Shown here piece by piece: positions 47,707-58,153 of a stretch of DNA of 64,000 nt (its first letter is position 1; each line of letters opens with the position of its first letter). The DNA lies in NCBI RefSeq assembly GCF_041956535.1, contig NW_027192193.1, positions 1,231,192 to 1,295,191 of the forward strand, written 5' to 3'. The notes under the pieces were generated by a model. The model was given only the letters and a program-made list of their open reading frames with translations, was not told where the DNA came from and ran no database searches. The translations under genes and the position numbers were made by a program. The stretch comes from Calcarisporiella thermophila CBS 279.70 (lineage: Eukaryota > Calcarisporiellomycota).

Positions 47707-48177
47707 ATGCAGGCAGTTAGAGAAAGTCCTGATAGATTTGGTCATTGGATAATCCAATATGACCTAGGACGGAAGGCTTTAACTGAATCCTACGGCTCAC
47801 ATAACGGCATTATAGGGAAATTGCCGTCATCCTCAACGAGTATGGCTATATACGGGTTCAGCAGAGCATATACCGGCATCGAGATGGATGCCTGCTTGCA
47901 CAAGTGCTGATTTACCTTGCCATTATTCGTACTTTACTATGGATAAACGGCGTGTCTCCAAACGGAGACCCTCACCTTATAAGCATTCGTGTTTCTGTTC
48001 AGGACGCTGATTATATGGGCTTTACTCCATTTGTTCGTGGAGGAGACATGCCCGTTATTCCTCTTACTTGAGCATGTGAGGAGAGAGAATTTGCCTTTAT
48101 TGATGTACCAATTGCTCTTGGTTCTTTAGTAAAATCGTCAAGAAAAACTAAGCAAAACAATAGAGAGAGTCTAATGT
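47707..48177 (+). pseudogene. decayed coding sequence of unknown origin
   Basis: A 67-codon frame (MQAVRESPDRFGHWII ... LHKC, 47707-47910) continues after a frameshift near 47895 as VLIYLAIIRTLLWINGVSPNG, VSVQDADYMGFTPFVRGG. It then passes one in-frame TGA and goes on as EEREFAFIDVPIALGSLV to about 48177. The composition is protein-like across all three parts, so I read one broken gene of about 150 residues. I do not recognise the family. It could be a mobile-element or host relic. Confidence 0.35.
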
Positions 48178-48229
48178 AAGCTGGTTTTTACAGAATTGCT
48201 TCTTCTTGTCGAAATCCATGTTTTTATTT

Positions 48230-48475
48230 ATCATTAATGAGTCTTTATTGTTTGAGGAGACTCTCAATAAAACACAGTAGCTACGTTAGTGAAAGGAATA
48301 AAATGAAAGAAAAACTAAGAATTAAGACACATCATTACACTTCGCTGAGTATCAGATAAGTCTGCTAGTATTAGATTATGAGCATTCAGCACATGAGTAT
48401 TCTGGGAGCCCGCGATGGTGCTGATACACCTCTCCGTCCACTTGCCACTGTTGTAAGTTTGGGACAACCTTATTT
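48230..48475 (-). mobile_element. LINE 3' end, copy A (5'-truncated)
   Basis: Minus-strand sequence aligned by eye with copy B: CCCAAACTTACAACAG..., then GGACGGAGAGGTGTATCA, ATAATCTAATACTAG and a 3' stem-loop GAGTC ... GACTC (48259-48263 / 48239-48243) before an A-rich end. Translated pieces (CPKLTTV, WTERCISTIAGSQNTHVLNAHNLILADL) match the zinc-knuckle end of copy B with a frameshift. It is truncated just inside that domain, as is typical of LINE insertion. Confidence 0.7.
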
Positions 48476-48680
48476 TATTATAACTTTATTATATCGAAAT
48501 GATGCCATTTTATTACTTTTATTATTATTTTTCCCTATGTGATACTATAACAATAGTATAAAAGACTGATATTTCATTTACAATAAAGATGTGCTTTAGT
48601 GATTATCCGATTACACAATCATCCTTTGCATCATCTAAGGCTTCTGAAGTGGTGGATATAGAGCGATAGAGGGAGCTTCT

Positions 48681-49575
48681 TTTTTTGATCAATAAAGAAT
48701 CTTTATTGTTAAAGAGATTCTAAAGTACAAAAGTCACATTATTGAAGGTATTAAAATGAATGGGAAACTAAACATAAACGCGACTATATAGCTTGAGGCA
48801 TGTTGATCATAACGATTTTCAGTTCAAATAGATAGATGAATTTGGGTTACATCTCCTAGAATGAGGTTGCGAGCGGTCAGCACCTGTATATTCTGGGGGC
48901 CTGTGATGGTGATGATACACCTCTCCGCCCATTGCCACACTGGTGTGAGTTTAGGACATTCGAAGAAGGTATGGCGAATTGTCTCTTGAAGCGTTACATT
49001 GGGTGCACTTCTGGTCGTGTCCAGGAAAGGTCGAGTTGGTAATTACACGCTCTACGAGGATTCGCCAGCGTAGTATGCGATGTTTTGGGAGAGTTGGTCG
49101 TTTTTGGATGGAGGCCCAGACTTTTTCCCACTCCTTTGCCGTGGGGGTGGGTCGCGAAATTTTTTTTTTTTGATCAATTAATGGAAACTTTTATTTAATT
49201 TCCATATATTACATGAAGTTAATGTCAATGGACTTAACATGACGAGATATAGGTCCTTGATCGATAGACGTTCAATCGATATGCGTGTATCGTAGTTGTC
49301 GTGAATAGCCTGTACGTGAAACCAATGTAATCTTTTGTACTTATCGTAAGGGCGATCTTTTCAATAATCAAGACACAGCTTCTGATCAAGTGGATAGCAG
49401 TCACTAAATAAGAGTAAGTGCTGGTGGGAGAAGCGGGATTCGAACCCACGCCGTTCTCATCGGCATCCCAGGGATAGTCCAATACACTAACCCTCCCCCG
49501 GGTGGGTCGCGAAAAGCTTGGGAAATAATTTTTGAAATTTTGTGTATTAAATAGGTTTCCAAAAACCCAGAATTA
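48681..49575 (-). mobile_element. LINE 3' end, copy B, with nested SINE
   Basis: Non-LTR retrotransposon remnant on the minus strand, interrupted by SINE copy 2 (49160-49499). With the SINE and one target repeat removed, the frame reads NLFNTQNFKNYFPSFSRP, TAKEWEKVWASIQKRPTLPK, RILRWRILVERVITNSTFPG, KCTQC. After a frameshift it continues as ETIRHTFFECPKLTPVWQWA and LTARNLILGDV. W..RILVERV plus CxxC ... HTFFECP is the zinc-binding domain at the end of many non-LTR reverse transcriptases (zf-RVT). The RT domain itself is absent. The 3' end is AGAATC ... GATTCT (48716-48721 / 48696-48701), then TTTATTGATCA and A7. Its 5' break lies within about 10 bp of tRNA-Tyr. Confidence 0.78.
49160..49499 (-). 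mobile_element. SINE copy 2, nested in LINE copy B, with 15-bp target-site duplication
   Basis: Same family and orientation as the SINE at 25887-26221, and clearly similar over its whole length. Head GGGGGAGGGTTAGTGTATTGG; B box GGTTCGAATCC; tail stem ATGGAAA/TTTCCAT (49199-49205 and 49181-49187), then TTAATTGATCA and an A run of about 11 (49160-49170 as T). The direct repeat GGGTGGGTCGCGAAA lies at 49145-49159 and 49500-49514, and the interrupted LINE frame resumes across it. A perfect duplication and intact tail mark a fairly recent insertion. The head is 82 bp upstream of tRNA-Tyr. Confidence 0.9.
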
Positions 49576-49581
49576 ACAAAT

Positions 49582-49666
49582 CCGGCTATAGCTCAGCTGG
49601 TAGAGCGGAAGACTGTAGTGATCCATAGCAATCTTTAGGTCCCTGGTTCGAATCCGGGTGGCCGGA
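49582..49666 (+). tRNA. tRNA-Tyr (GTA) with 12-nt intron
   Basis: Acceptor CCGGCTA/TGGCCGG, D arm GCTC-AGCTGGTA-GAGC, anticodon stem GAAGA/TCTTT with GTA at 49615-49617, intron TGATCCATAGCA (49619-49630) one base after the anticodon, T arm CCTGG-TTCGAAT-CCGGG, discriminator A. The C1-G72 pair is the eukaryotic tRNA-Tyr identity mark, and the intron position is canonical. 85 nt in total; T5 follows at 49669. Confidence 0.96.
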
Positions 49667-50634
49667 CATTTTTCATGAGTAATGCAATACATTTTATTTT
49701 TTTGTGAATGCTTTCTTTTATTATTATAAATGCTGCGTTTCGGTTCAACTTTTGCAAGTAGGCTTCATTTATACCACAACGCTATTGTTTATGTAAATAC
49801 AATTTGTAGTCTAACCAGATATGCACATGATCATGGGAGAAATCTGCCCGTAAACATATATGCAAAAAAATTGTAAATACAATACCAACAAATGCATTAT
49901 AAGTTCTTTTCCACCGCAATTTCGTCTTTTGCTAGTGCCATAGGCTCTGGGCCCACGAAGAATCTATCAAAGTGGCCCTTGAATCGAATGAAAGCGCATT
50001 GTAGAGCGCACCATTGCTACAGCAGTTTTTTATGCGCATTAAACTAGGAGAATTCAGTGTGATCTTTTTCATCTCTTCCCCACTAGCGTATGACCACACC
50101 ATTTGTCATATGCATGGATTTTACACACATCTGCACTCTAATCGCGTGGTAAACCACAAGCCTCTACGTCAGCTAACAGAATAGTTCTAGGCAACCATAT
50201 TTCCTTTATACATCGAAACTGGTCATCATCAGTGCCGGTTAATTGATGTTGCCATTACAGAAGAGGGGAGGGGAGAATAAGAGCCACTGGCAGCTCTTTG
50301 TGAGCATTTGGCGATATGGTTGGGCCACCCAAGTTAAGTACACTTCGCCAAGTCAAGCTGAGAATCCAATAGTTTGTTTCGTGGACTAAACTCGGTGATA
50401 CCATCATCCATGCTGTGCGCAAACGAAGTGAGGGAGGTTAGGGCGAACTCTGAGCAAGGATCTCGATCTTTTATCTGTCACACCACTTTTCAAGCTTCAG
50501 CAGTGGGGAATGAATATTATAATATTATTATTAGGGTAGTAAGCCAAAAGGAGCCAAGAAAAAAGACAAGGAAAAAGACAACCAAAGAAGTTTTAAAGAA
50601 TACACATAAAGACCCAAACCATTTCCCCTGTCCA
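49667..50634. other. intergenic, no gene supported
   Basis: About 970 bp of AT-rich DNA. A plus-strand frame at 50374-50703 (109 codons) has no recognisable content and overlaps the next gene. No repeat matched elsewhere in the window. Confidence 0.4.
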
Positions 50635-50886
50635 TTATTCTGCAAGTACCCCCGCCATGACATCTCTTCTCTCTTCCACGGCTCGATGAACCCCTTCCAC
50701 TAGCGCCTGTAGGTCGCTTGGTGTCAGTCCGTAGAGTTCCTCATCCTCAAGCACACGTCGCAACAGTGCCAGTTCGTTATTGTGATTAAAATTGAGGTAA
50801 TAGTCAAAGATGTCCTGGGGTAAAGGAGCAGAATATACAAAAGTAAAAAGGGAGAACACGAGAAAGAAGACTAGATTGTATCGCAT
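50635..50886 (-). CDS. small secreted protein
   Basis: 83 residues from the ATG at 50886: MRYNLVFFLVFSLFTFVYSA is a clean signal peptide with an A-P cleavage region, followed by PLPQDIFDYYLNFNHNNELALLRRVLEDEELYGLTPSDLQALVEGV. The mature chain is about 63 residues, acidic, helical and cysteine-free. A longer in-frame extension upstream adds only low-complexity hydrophobic residues. Unknown function. Confidence 0.55.
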   Translation of the reverse strand: MRYNLVFFLVFSLFTFVYSAPLPQDIFDYYLNFNHNNELALLRRVLEDEELYGLTPSDLQALVEGVHRAVEERRDVMAGVLAE

Positions 50887-53280
50887 TTTAGAATCTAATA
50901 TTATATATCTCGCAGAATGGCGGTCACAGACAGTATCTAGACTATAGGTATATGCAAACGGAATGAATGAAAAGTAATTGGAAGAGGATGGAGATATTGG
51001 TGAATAAAAAAAAAGATGAGGAATAATCAGAGGAAAGAACAGAGGAAAAAGGAAAAAAAAATAGAGTGGGCGTGAAGATACATGGAGAAAAAAAAGAAAA
51101 AGAAAATAAAATTGTCCGGCAGACAATATATCTTAAATGGGAAGAGATGATATTGCAGGATGTGCAAATCCTGTTCTCTGCTTCTATCCTTTTTCAAATC
51201 GATGAAATCATTAAGAAACAGTTTTAATGAGCAGGCAAGGGGAGTGTTCCTATCGAAAACACATATCGACAAGAAAGGAATGATGGTTGTTTTTGCCTTT
51301 TCCATTCATGACATGAGTCTAGCTGCTACACGGGATGAACTGTGACCACAATTAAGCTTTCTCTATATTTGTTTGCTTATCAGTGGGTTTAGACTATATT
51401 CGGATATTAAATCCTCCAAATAAGGCTGGCTCTGATGGGCTATCAACGCTAGACTACTGCCATAACTTGCCCATCTATTCTTCCAAGATGGTAGTAGGTT
51501 TCTATAGCCGTGGCTCACAATTCTATCCATTTTGTGTCAAAATTATTCTCGGGTACGATCCTCATCAATTTATCTTAATTCACTCTATAGTGCTCGAAGT
51601 GAACATCTTCCTAACCTAAATCCCTTTTTAATGCGAGAAAACTCGAATTCTTTGCCCATTCTTTAGCATGATTTTGGAGAATGGATGAAGCAAAATGACG
51701 GAGTGAGAGAACATGCGTCAAATGATTTTCATCAGCTTAATACGCAAGAGGAGGATCGGGCATAAATCGGACAACTCTTCTCCAAAACGGACAAGCAGTG
51801 TTGTGTCAGGAATAACAGTACGATAGCGGGGTTAAAGGGTAAAATGCTTTTTACTCCCATTCTAACATAATGAAAAACGAATCGAGCACAATAATTGCCA
51901 TAGCTCCAATAGTGGCTACATTTCAGTATTGGGCATATTAAAAGAGGCATTACTTTTGAAAAAGCTATATAATGATGACATGCCGTCCAACAGGCCTGTA
52001 ATCTCTTGATCCAATTACAGCTTAAGGATATAAGGTTTGCTGCTTTTGACGCGAAAGACGACCGTGTAATGGAAATAGGTAGAGTAGCTTCTGTAGCTTC
52101 GAGCACATTTTGTGCTCGAAGCTACAGAAGCTAGTTTAAATGGTGATACATAAGATCTCCATTTCTATTGTAGAAAGTTGTACGTAAGAAAATGAATAAA
52201 CTGGTTTGATGATTTCGAGGCTAGATTCTATTGAGACACCAGCACTTGGAGCAGACTTTTTGTTTAGCAGATGAGTGATTAACAGTTCACCTTTCGTTTT
52301 AAAGAAAGGAAAATTCATCAAAAGCTTAAGGAGTCCAAACACACCTTTAAAATAGAGGTTCTCCTGTCCCCTGGGATTAGATTGTATATTTATTAAGTGA
52401 TATATTGTTTGTCCAATGTTATGCTTTCATGTTACATGCGCAATTTATAAGTGTGCTCAGTTTTCTCGGGCTCCCAATATGAATTTACATGATGGTGCTT
52501 GTTTTTCAGAATGGAATATTCTCGAGACTAAGTTTCAAGTTAGAAATGAAATGAAATTTGATATTCCAACTGGAAATTAGTACCTGTTCGCTTAATATGC
52601 AATGCCCCCCCAAATAGGAAGTGGCTTACACCCAGCTAACCAAAAGGAGACTCGATAAAGTCAGTCGGAAACTTTTCCGTCAGAATTTTTGGACCCTACT
52701 AAATTATATTTGGCGGAAGAGCTCGAGTTAATGTTCAAGCATAGACGGCCTCATTTGCATTCCTATATGTATATGTATCCATCAAGTATCTTTTTACAGA
52801 TACCATTCTTACGATACCTGTCCACAATATATGTCGAGTCTGAAATTTAAAGCCAATATGTTTAATGAAAACGCTGCATAAACCACTGCCTCACAACCTC
52901 GATCAGGATGGCGGAGAAAACTTTCCGGTTATCAGCATGGTAGAGGGCCCTTCTCTCTCCTGTTCTTTCAGAGGTAATATACTTAGGCTTTTGATTTTTT
53001 GGGATCCTCTTTATTATGGCCCCAGAAGAGACGAGCAAAAAGCAAATATCATCGAAACTTGTGCAAAAAATAAATCATTTAATGTTTCAAGCAAAATGTA
53101 AAATATAGATTGTATACATATACGAATTAAATGAGCAGGATTAATGCCGAGGATAGAGGCTAATTAGTAGTCTTAATAAGAAAGGACAAATGAGCTGAAG
53201 AGACGTGCACCCAGAAGTCATTACTTTGGCCACTATTATATCGATTCAAAAAGAATGGTGAGTGGCCTGTCGATCCAAAC
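50887..53280. other. 2.4 kb gene-poor DNA with a perfect hairpin
   Basis: AT-rich, with a purine-rich block (51005-51110). Around 51860-52130 the plus strand gives protein-like fragments (SGYISVLGILKEALLLKKLY; LLIQLQLKDIRFAAFDAKDD) in different frames, and 52136-52342 does so on the minus strand. These could be decayed genes, but I recognise none. Confidence 0.4.
52085..52133. repeat. perfect 23-bp inverted repeat with 3-nt loop
   Basis: TAGCTTCTGTAGCTTCGAGCACA (52085-52107) is followed by TTT and its exact reverse complement (52111-52133). No mismatch in 23 bp. It is not a rho-independent terminator context (eukaryote) and not part of any called gene. Confidence 0.95.
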
Positions 53281-53955
53281 TTAATCAAAAGGGGGGACCA
53301 TATTTACCCTGCCGTTCTTCGGGCACTTAGTCAGTGCCCTCCAGGTGATTTCAATAACTCCGGTATCGAGCGGTGCCAGTCGTTTGAACGCAGCCTTTGT
53401 CAGGTCGATATCCTCATTCTACATCAAATGGGGTTAGCAGAGAGATCCAAGGGCGTTGGGTTAAAGCTGCTTACTTTGTAACATCCTGCACATTTGTCTA
53501 CAAGTTTCACGACGATTTTCTTCTTGTTTGTTCCCTTTCCGCCCTTGATCTCAATGCACTTGAAACATAGTGCAAAATCACCTTTGAAAGCAGCAATCAT
53601 ATCTTGGTCATGCATATCAAGAGCTTTACGTCTGTGATCGGAACGAGGTTGTTAGCTACAACACATAGAGTCAAATGAAATAAATGTTCTACCCATTGCG
53701 TCCATAGCACGCGGCGTTCTTCAGGTCTTGTCCGGTGTACCAAGTGGTGCGGTGAGTGTCAAGAATCTCTTCCAGAAAGCGGCCGGGCGACAGTTTGTTC
53801 TTGCCATTTTTCAGCAAACGAGCGGGCGTCAGGTCGTTCTTGTTATTTCGCTTGGCAAGCGACTGCAGGGTAGCAGTCGCAGTCCCCGAGCGCCATCCAT
53901 CGGCGAGGGCAAGAGTCACGAAGGCAAGAATGCTCAGCACAAAAAGAAACTTCAT
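53281..53955 (-). CDS. secreted double-psi beta-barrel (expansin/barwin-like) protein
   Basis: Three exons: about 53696-53955, about 53472-53630, 53281-about 53417, with clean joins (YGRNG|RKALDM and CAGCYK|NEDIDLT). Signal peptide MKFLFVLSILAFVTLALA. Next is a propeptide-like region with a KR site (SLAKR) and two similar units, NDLTPARLLKNGKN and NKLSPGRFLEE. The DPBB domain follows: TWYTGQDLKNAACYGR, AAFKGDFALCFKCIEIK, KIVVKLVDKCAGC, DIDLTKAAFKRLAPLDTGVIEITWRAL. It has the barwin/RlpA/EG45 look: HD-like DMHDQDM and D-x-C-x-G-C. Six Cys in the domain can form disulfides. Fungal relatives bind or loosen wall polysaccharide, but enzyme activity is usually not shown. Confidence 0.83.
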
Positions 53956-54762
53956 TTTTCCAACTATCTTCGAAGGATAAAAATAAGAGCAAATAAAAAA
54001 ACAGGCAGTTGCTATTTTTCAGGCGCGTAAGGCAACAGGGGGTTACAAAGGGGAGGAGGAGGAAAAGGAATTAAAGAAAAGGAAAAGGGGGGGAAGATAG
54101 AAGGGGGAGGGGAAAAAAAAACGATGATGAGAAGGAATGGTAAAGGGGGGGGGAGGTTCTGTATAATTAGAATGAAATAGTAGAGAAGAAAAAGAGGGAG
54201 AGGTTCTGGAGCACGGCCAATATATATATAGCAGCCAAAGATGCAATACTGCAAACACACGTTTGCTATTCAGGCCATATAACATATATTAATCTGCCTA
54301 ATAAGCGTGTTCTTTTATCAAAATGGGTGGAAGACAAATCAATTGAGGGGAACTTTGTGGGCACATTAACATAGCCCCATTGTTCCTAGAAGAATGAAGC
54401 CTGCAGGAAAGCTTTCTTCCCCCCCTTAATTGCCTCGAGCATCTTTTTTGTTTTGTCATTAAGCGGAGCCAATAAGCCGGGGTGGAACGGTTGTGTGCTC
54501 ATGCGCTCTGATATCGGTTTTTAGCTTTTTAATCGAAATTGAACAGGAGTACTTGGAAAACAACACCCTCCGCCAGTTTACTTAAGAAAAAGGACATATC
54601 GAGTGGCTTGTGCCGATCCCTCCGCCAATAGGGCCTGGATGGAACAGATCTTAGAGGGGGGGGAGGAGAGAGAGGGTCCTTTATTTGGATCCTAACAAAC
54701 TAATCAACAATACAGAGATAGATGGATTGACACACGGGCCATTATCAGAGCACCTCGGGCGG
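53956..54762. other. intergenic with purine-rich tract
   Basis: About 800 bp between the DPBB gene start and the peroxin-like gene end. Contains an A/G-only-biased tract (54048-54200) with G runs of 7-9, whose complement is a long pyrimidine tract in the promoter of the DPBB gene. No gene. Confidence 0.45.
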
Positions 54763-56084
54763 TCATCTCTTCTTTTTCCCCTCTTCGCGGATGCCTTTGC
54801 GAACCCAAACCCGTCGCCTCGTTGGCCAGACTTCGAGGCCGCCCATGGCGCTCTCTTCCCTTGGCTTCTGCCAGGTGCGGTCGAAGTAGACCCAGCCATC
54901 GGAGTCCGGTCTCACTCCTCCGCCGTATTTGTTTTGAGCCCATTCCTGGGTCGCCATGTGCCACTTCTCCTCACTCCACGCATATCCTCGGGGGGGTTCG
55001 ATGTCGTCCTTGGGCGGACGCCGCTTGCCCATCTCATCCGTCCATGCGCCATCCATTCCCTTCCCTAGAAGTTGGGACGTAAACCCGACTTCCGCCCACC
55101 ATCTCTGATTCTCGAACACCTCTACACTTATACGAGCGCCCTCCTCGAGATACTTCACACCCGTCTCCATCTTTGTTTTTCCGAGCCACAGGTTCAGCCA
55201 TTTGAGCACTATCGGCTGCAGCTCTTTAGCGACTGCGCGGGCATATGGGGTGTTCGCGAGGAAAAAGAGGATGCCTCCTGCAAGAAACACATACCGCCAT
55301 GGAACGAACCACATCACGCTGGTCATCGCCACTAGAGAGGCTATCAGGACGAGGGATATATTTCGCGTGACCTCGGGATTTTCCCACGCTAGCGGCCACA
55401 GGGCATCCACGACCCGATCATAAGCGTCGGAAAATTCACCCATCATGTTCTGGATTCCCGCCATATTGTTCAGATACAGTTGACGCTTCTTCTCTACGTT
55501 TGCGAGGAAGCCCTCGTCTGCTTCCGCTTCTTCCTTAAGAAGTTCTCTTTCATTAAATACGGAGGGGGGAAGCGGTTCAGCCACATCTTTTGGCTGATTG
55601 ACTTTCTTGGCATGAAAATTGTAAATAACGATGGCGAGAAGCGCGAGTTGGGGAACCAGTAGTAGCAGTTTAGGATAGAGACCTGATCGTTCGAGAGAGA
55701 GAGAAAATAAAAATTAATGTTATCTCTCGAATCCCTTGCAAAAGTTCTAGGTCAAACCGACTTACAAACAAAAATATATGCGGCCATAGCCACTAATGTG
55801 TCTGTAGTACGATACCAGCTAATCAATCTATACACTCGTCGCCTGGCTCGAAAAACGACGCCAATTCGACTTGAAAATCGATAAAAATTCACAGTGGTAA
55901 GTTGAGGATTGAGGCCGGGAGGGGCGGGAACCACCGCGGACGTAGAAGCCAATGCAGCAGCATTGAGATTAAGCGTCGTGGATATGATGAGATCGCGTAA
56001 TGTTGACTTTGGGTGAGGGTCGGAACTGGAAGTAGAGGCAGTGGTCGAGGAAGAGGAAGATTCTTCCGGTTTTGTGTTTGTCAT
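54763..56084 (-). CDS. dysferlin-domain peroxin-like membrane protein (Pex24/Pex30 family)
   Basis: Two exons, start 56084, intron about 55684-55766 (FVC|LYPKLLLL). The N-terminus is Ser/Thr-rich. The segment RRVYRLISWYRTTDTLVAMAAYIFVCLYPKLLLLVPQLALLAIVIYNF is hydrophobic (first membrane pair). A second pair lies at NISLVLIASLVAMTSVMWFVPWRYVFLAGGILFFLA. The C-terminal part has the dysferlin N and C motifs: VFENQRWWAEVGFTSQLL, AWTDEMG, IEPPRGYAWSEEKWHM and SDGWVYFDRTWQKP. This order is that of fungal Pex30/31/32 and Pex24/28/29 proteins, which shape ER subdomains and regulate peroxisome number. No signal peptide. About 410 residues. Confidence 0.84.
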
Positions 56085-58153
56085 GTTAATTACTCAATCC
56101 ACTGATTTTGCTGTTGAATCCAGTTGTCTCTATTCCCAATGCATTAATCCTATATTTCTTGTCGGTAATTGCAACGTTCGTCAAATAACTCTAAAAAATG
56201 GGACTTTGTGCAAGAATAAAAAACTAACGTATTGAATTTTCATGTGTTGATTCTTCTTTCCTAATGAATTATCCTTTTCCATCTCAGCAGAGTGCTACGC
56301 CACCCCACGTTCCAGAAAAATTAAAATTTCGCCGAGAGGTATTTGAACGAGTAAAATGGGTATAGGCAACACAACGATATTTTCGATAGATCCCACTTTG
56401 AACGTTGCTTGGAGTACAAAATTGAAAAACACGAGTTGGCAACTTATCTCTCTCTTTTACATATAATGGACTCTCGAAGTAATAATCCTGAGCAGGCACA
56501 GATAATTAAAATAGTTCAATCATAAAATTCACCCAAAATGACAATGGTTTATATAGCTTAGAGTATAAACCTTCGAGAGATGCCGATTATAGGAGAGGGA
56601 TTATTTATCATGACCGATTTATCTTTTGAAGCTTACACGAGGAGAACAATAATAAAACTTACCGTGAGTAAAAGGGGGACTCAATGGACATCAGAGCAAT
56701 ACAACAATGAAAAATCCTAGGGACTGAAATTCCACCGCCAAATTTCCAACGTAAAAAAAGTACATTCATCCCAAATTCTTATGTAAAGTTTTTTAATTTA
56801 GTATATCATTCACTTTTGATATATTTGCATAGTTTTATATAGACTTTTGTTTTGCTATCTCAATAAGCATTTATCTAAATTCCTAAAATTTATGATTTAA
56901 TTTATAATATCTATTATATCTAAGGTCATAAAAATGAATCATTCTTTGCATAGAAAATCGATTTTGTCAAGCAACTGCACCCATACAAATAGGGACGATA
57001 GCATGTAGTTTTGATGTCTAGAACATCTTTGATTCATACAAGTTCGAGGTAAATTTTCGGGAATCAAATGCATTCTAGAAGGTAACAGAAATAAAAATGT
57101 CGAAGATAGACATGTAGACGATGGCTTTACTTGAGTGAGTAATTAAGCTACTGAAGAGTATTGGTTCACAGCATACAGCTTAAATACTGGTGCTTCCTCT
57201 TGTAGGCTAAATTAGTATAGTTCAGTAACAAATTCTTGTCAATTATCGGGTTAATTAAGATGTTTTCGTGCTTATGACCGGTATAACCATTGCTTGAGAT
57301 TTCTTTCTAGCCTTCAAGAAGGTGGTAAACTCCGAAGAATCTTAGGAAAAATTTCTACATTTTTGTACACAAGAATAATTCAATCTATAGTAAAAAGGGA
57401 GGCTAGCAAGCTTAGCTTGCATTTGATAGTCCTTTTTACTATTTAACGTGGCATAATACTGTTTGACGTGGGTCATTTGGGACGAGAATTCTACGGACTT
57501 ACGATGTAGTATATATTTATTTGTTCCGATAGTTTGACAAATAAAAAAGTATGAAGCGAGTTGTGGAAATATACATCTCAGCCAATTTGGAAGTTCACCT
57601 AACTGTATTGGGGTAGAATTCCTTATCAAGATATAATAGGGAAACTACTAGCCCCGTTGTTCCCTATATATAGAGTCTAACGAATGAATCCCTTGTCCCA
57701 TCTTATACCCTATAGACAGAGACAAATTTCCATAGGATCAAGTCTTGGAGGAGAAGTTGTATACCGTGCATTTCTATCTCCCCATCATCCTCTCTCCCGT
57801 ATTAACTTAGCTGGGAGCACAGTGTCCTCTTCGACTGCAACTATCCGCCGTAGTAAACACTCGCTTCTACCGCAATGTGACAGGGTCCATGCTCTCAGAT
57901 TCAAGTCCGTGAACCTCGGCATCCTGGTGCCTCCTACTTTATGAAAGAACTTTAAGTTCGCTGTTTCGCAAATTAGCGCTTCATTTTATTGTGCTTTAAT
58001 CATTTTTTCATAAATAAATAAACAGATAAAGAATCAACAGCAACAGTAAAGAAGTCTCATAGGTTGACGGATAACATTAACAGTAAAAAAAAAACAATAA
58101 AAACATATATGTATATATAAATAGCCTAGCGTTCCAAGCTCTATCCTGTCCAT
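56085..58153. other. 2 kb AT-rich intergenic, no gene supported
   Basis: Frames at 56284-56499 (minus), 57342-57629 (minus) and 57684-57944 (plus) lack recognised features. 56740-57300 is strongly AT-rich. No tRNA or SINE copy seen. Confidence 0.4.

Noticed and set aside
48681-49159. LINE copy B as an active element
   Set aside because: Only the C-terminal zinc knuckle remains, it is frameshifted and interrupted, and the reverse-transcriptase core is absent.
51732-52106. Minus-strand frame of 124 codons as a gene
   Set aside because: It starts inside the perfect hairpin, has no recognisable content, and the opposite strand also shows protein-like fragments.
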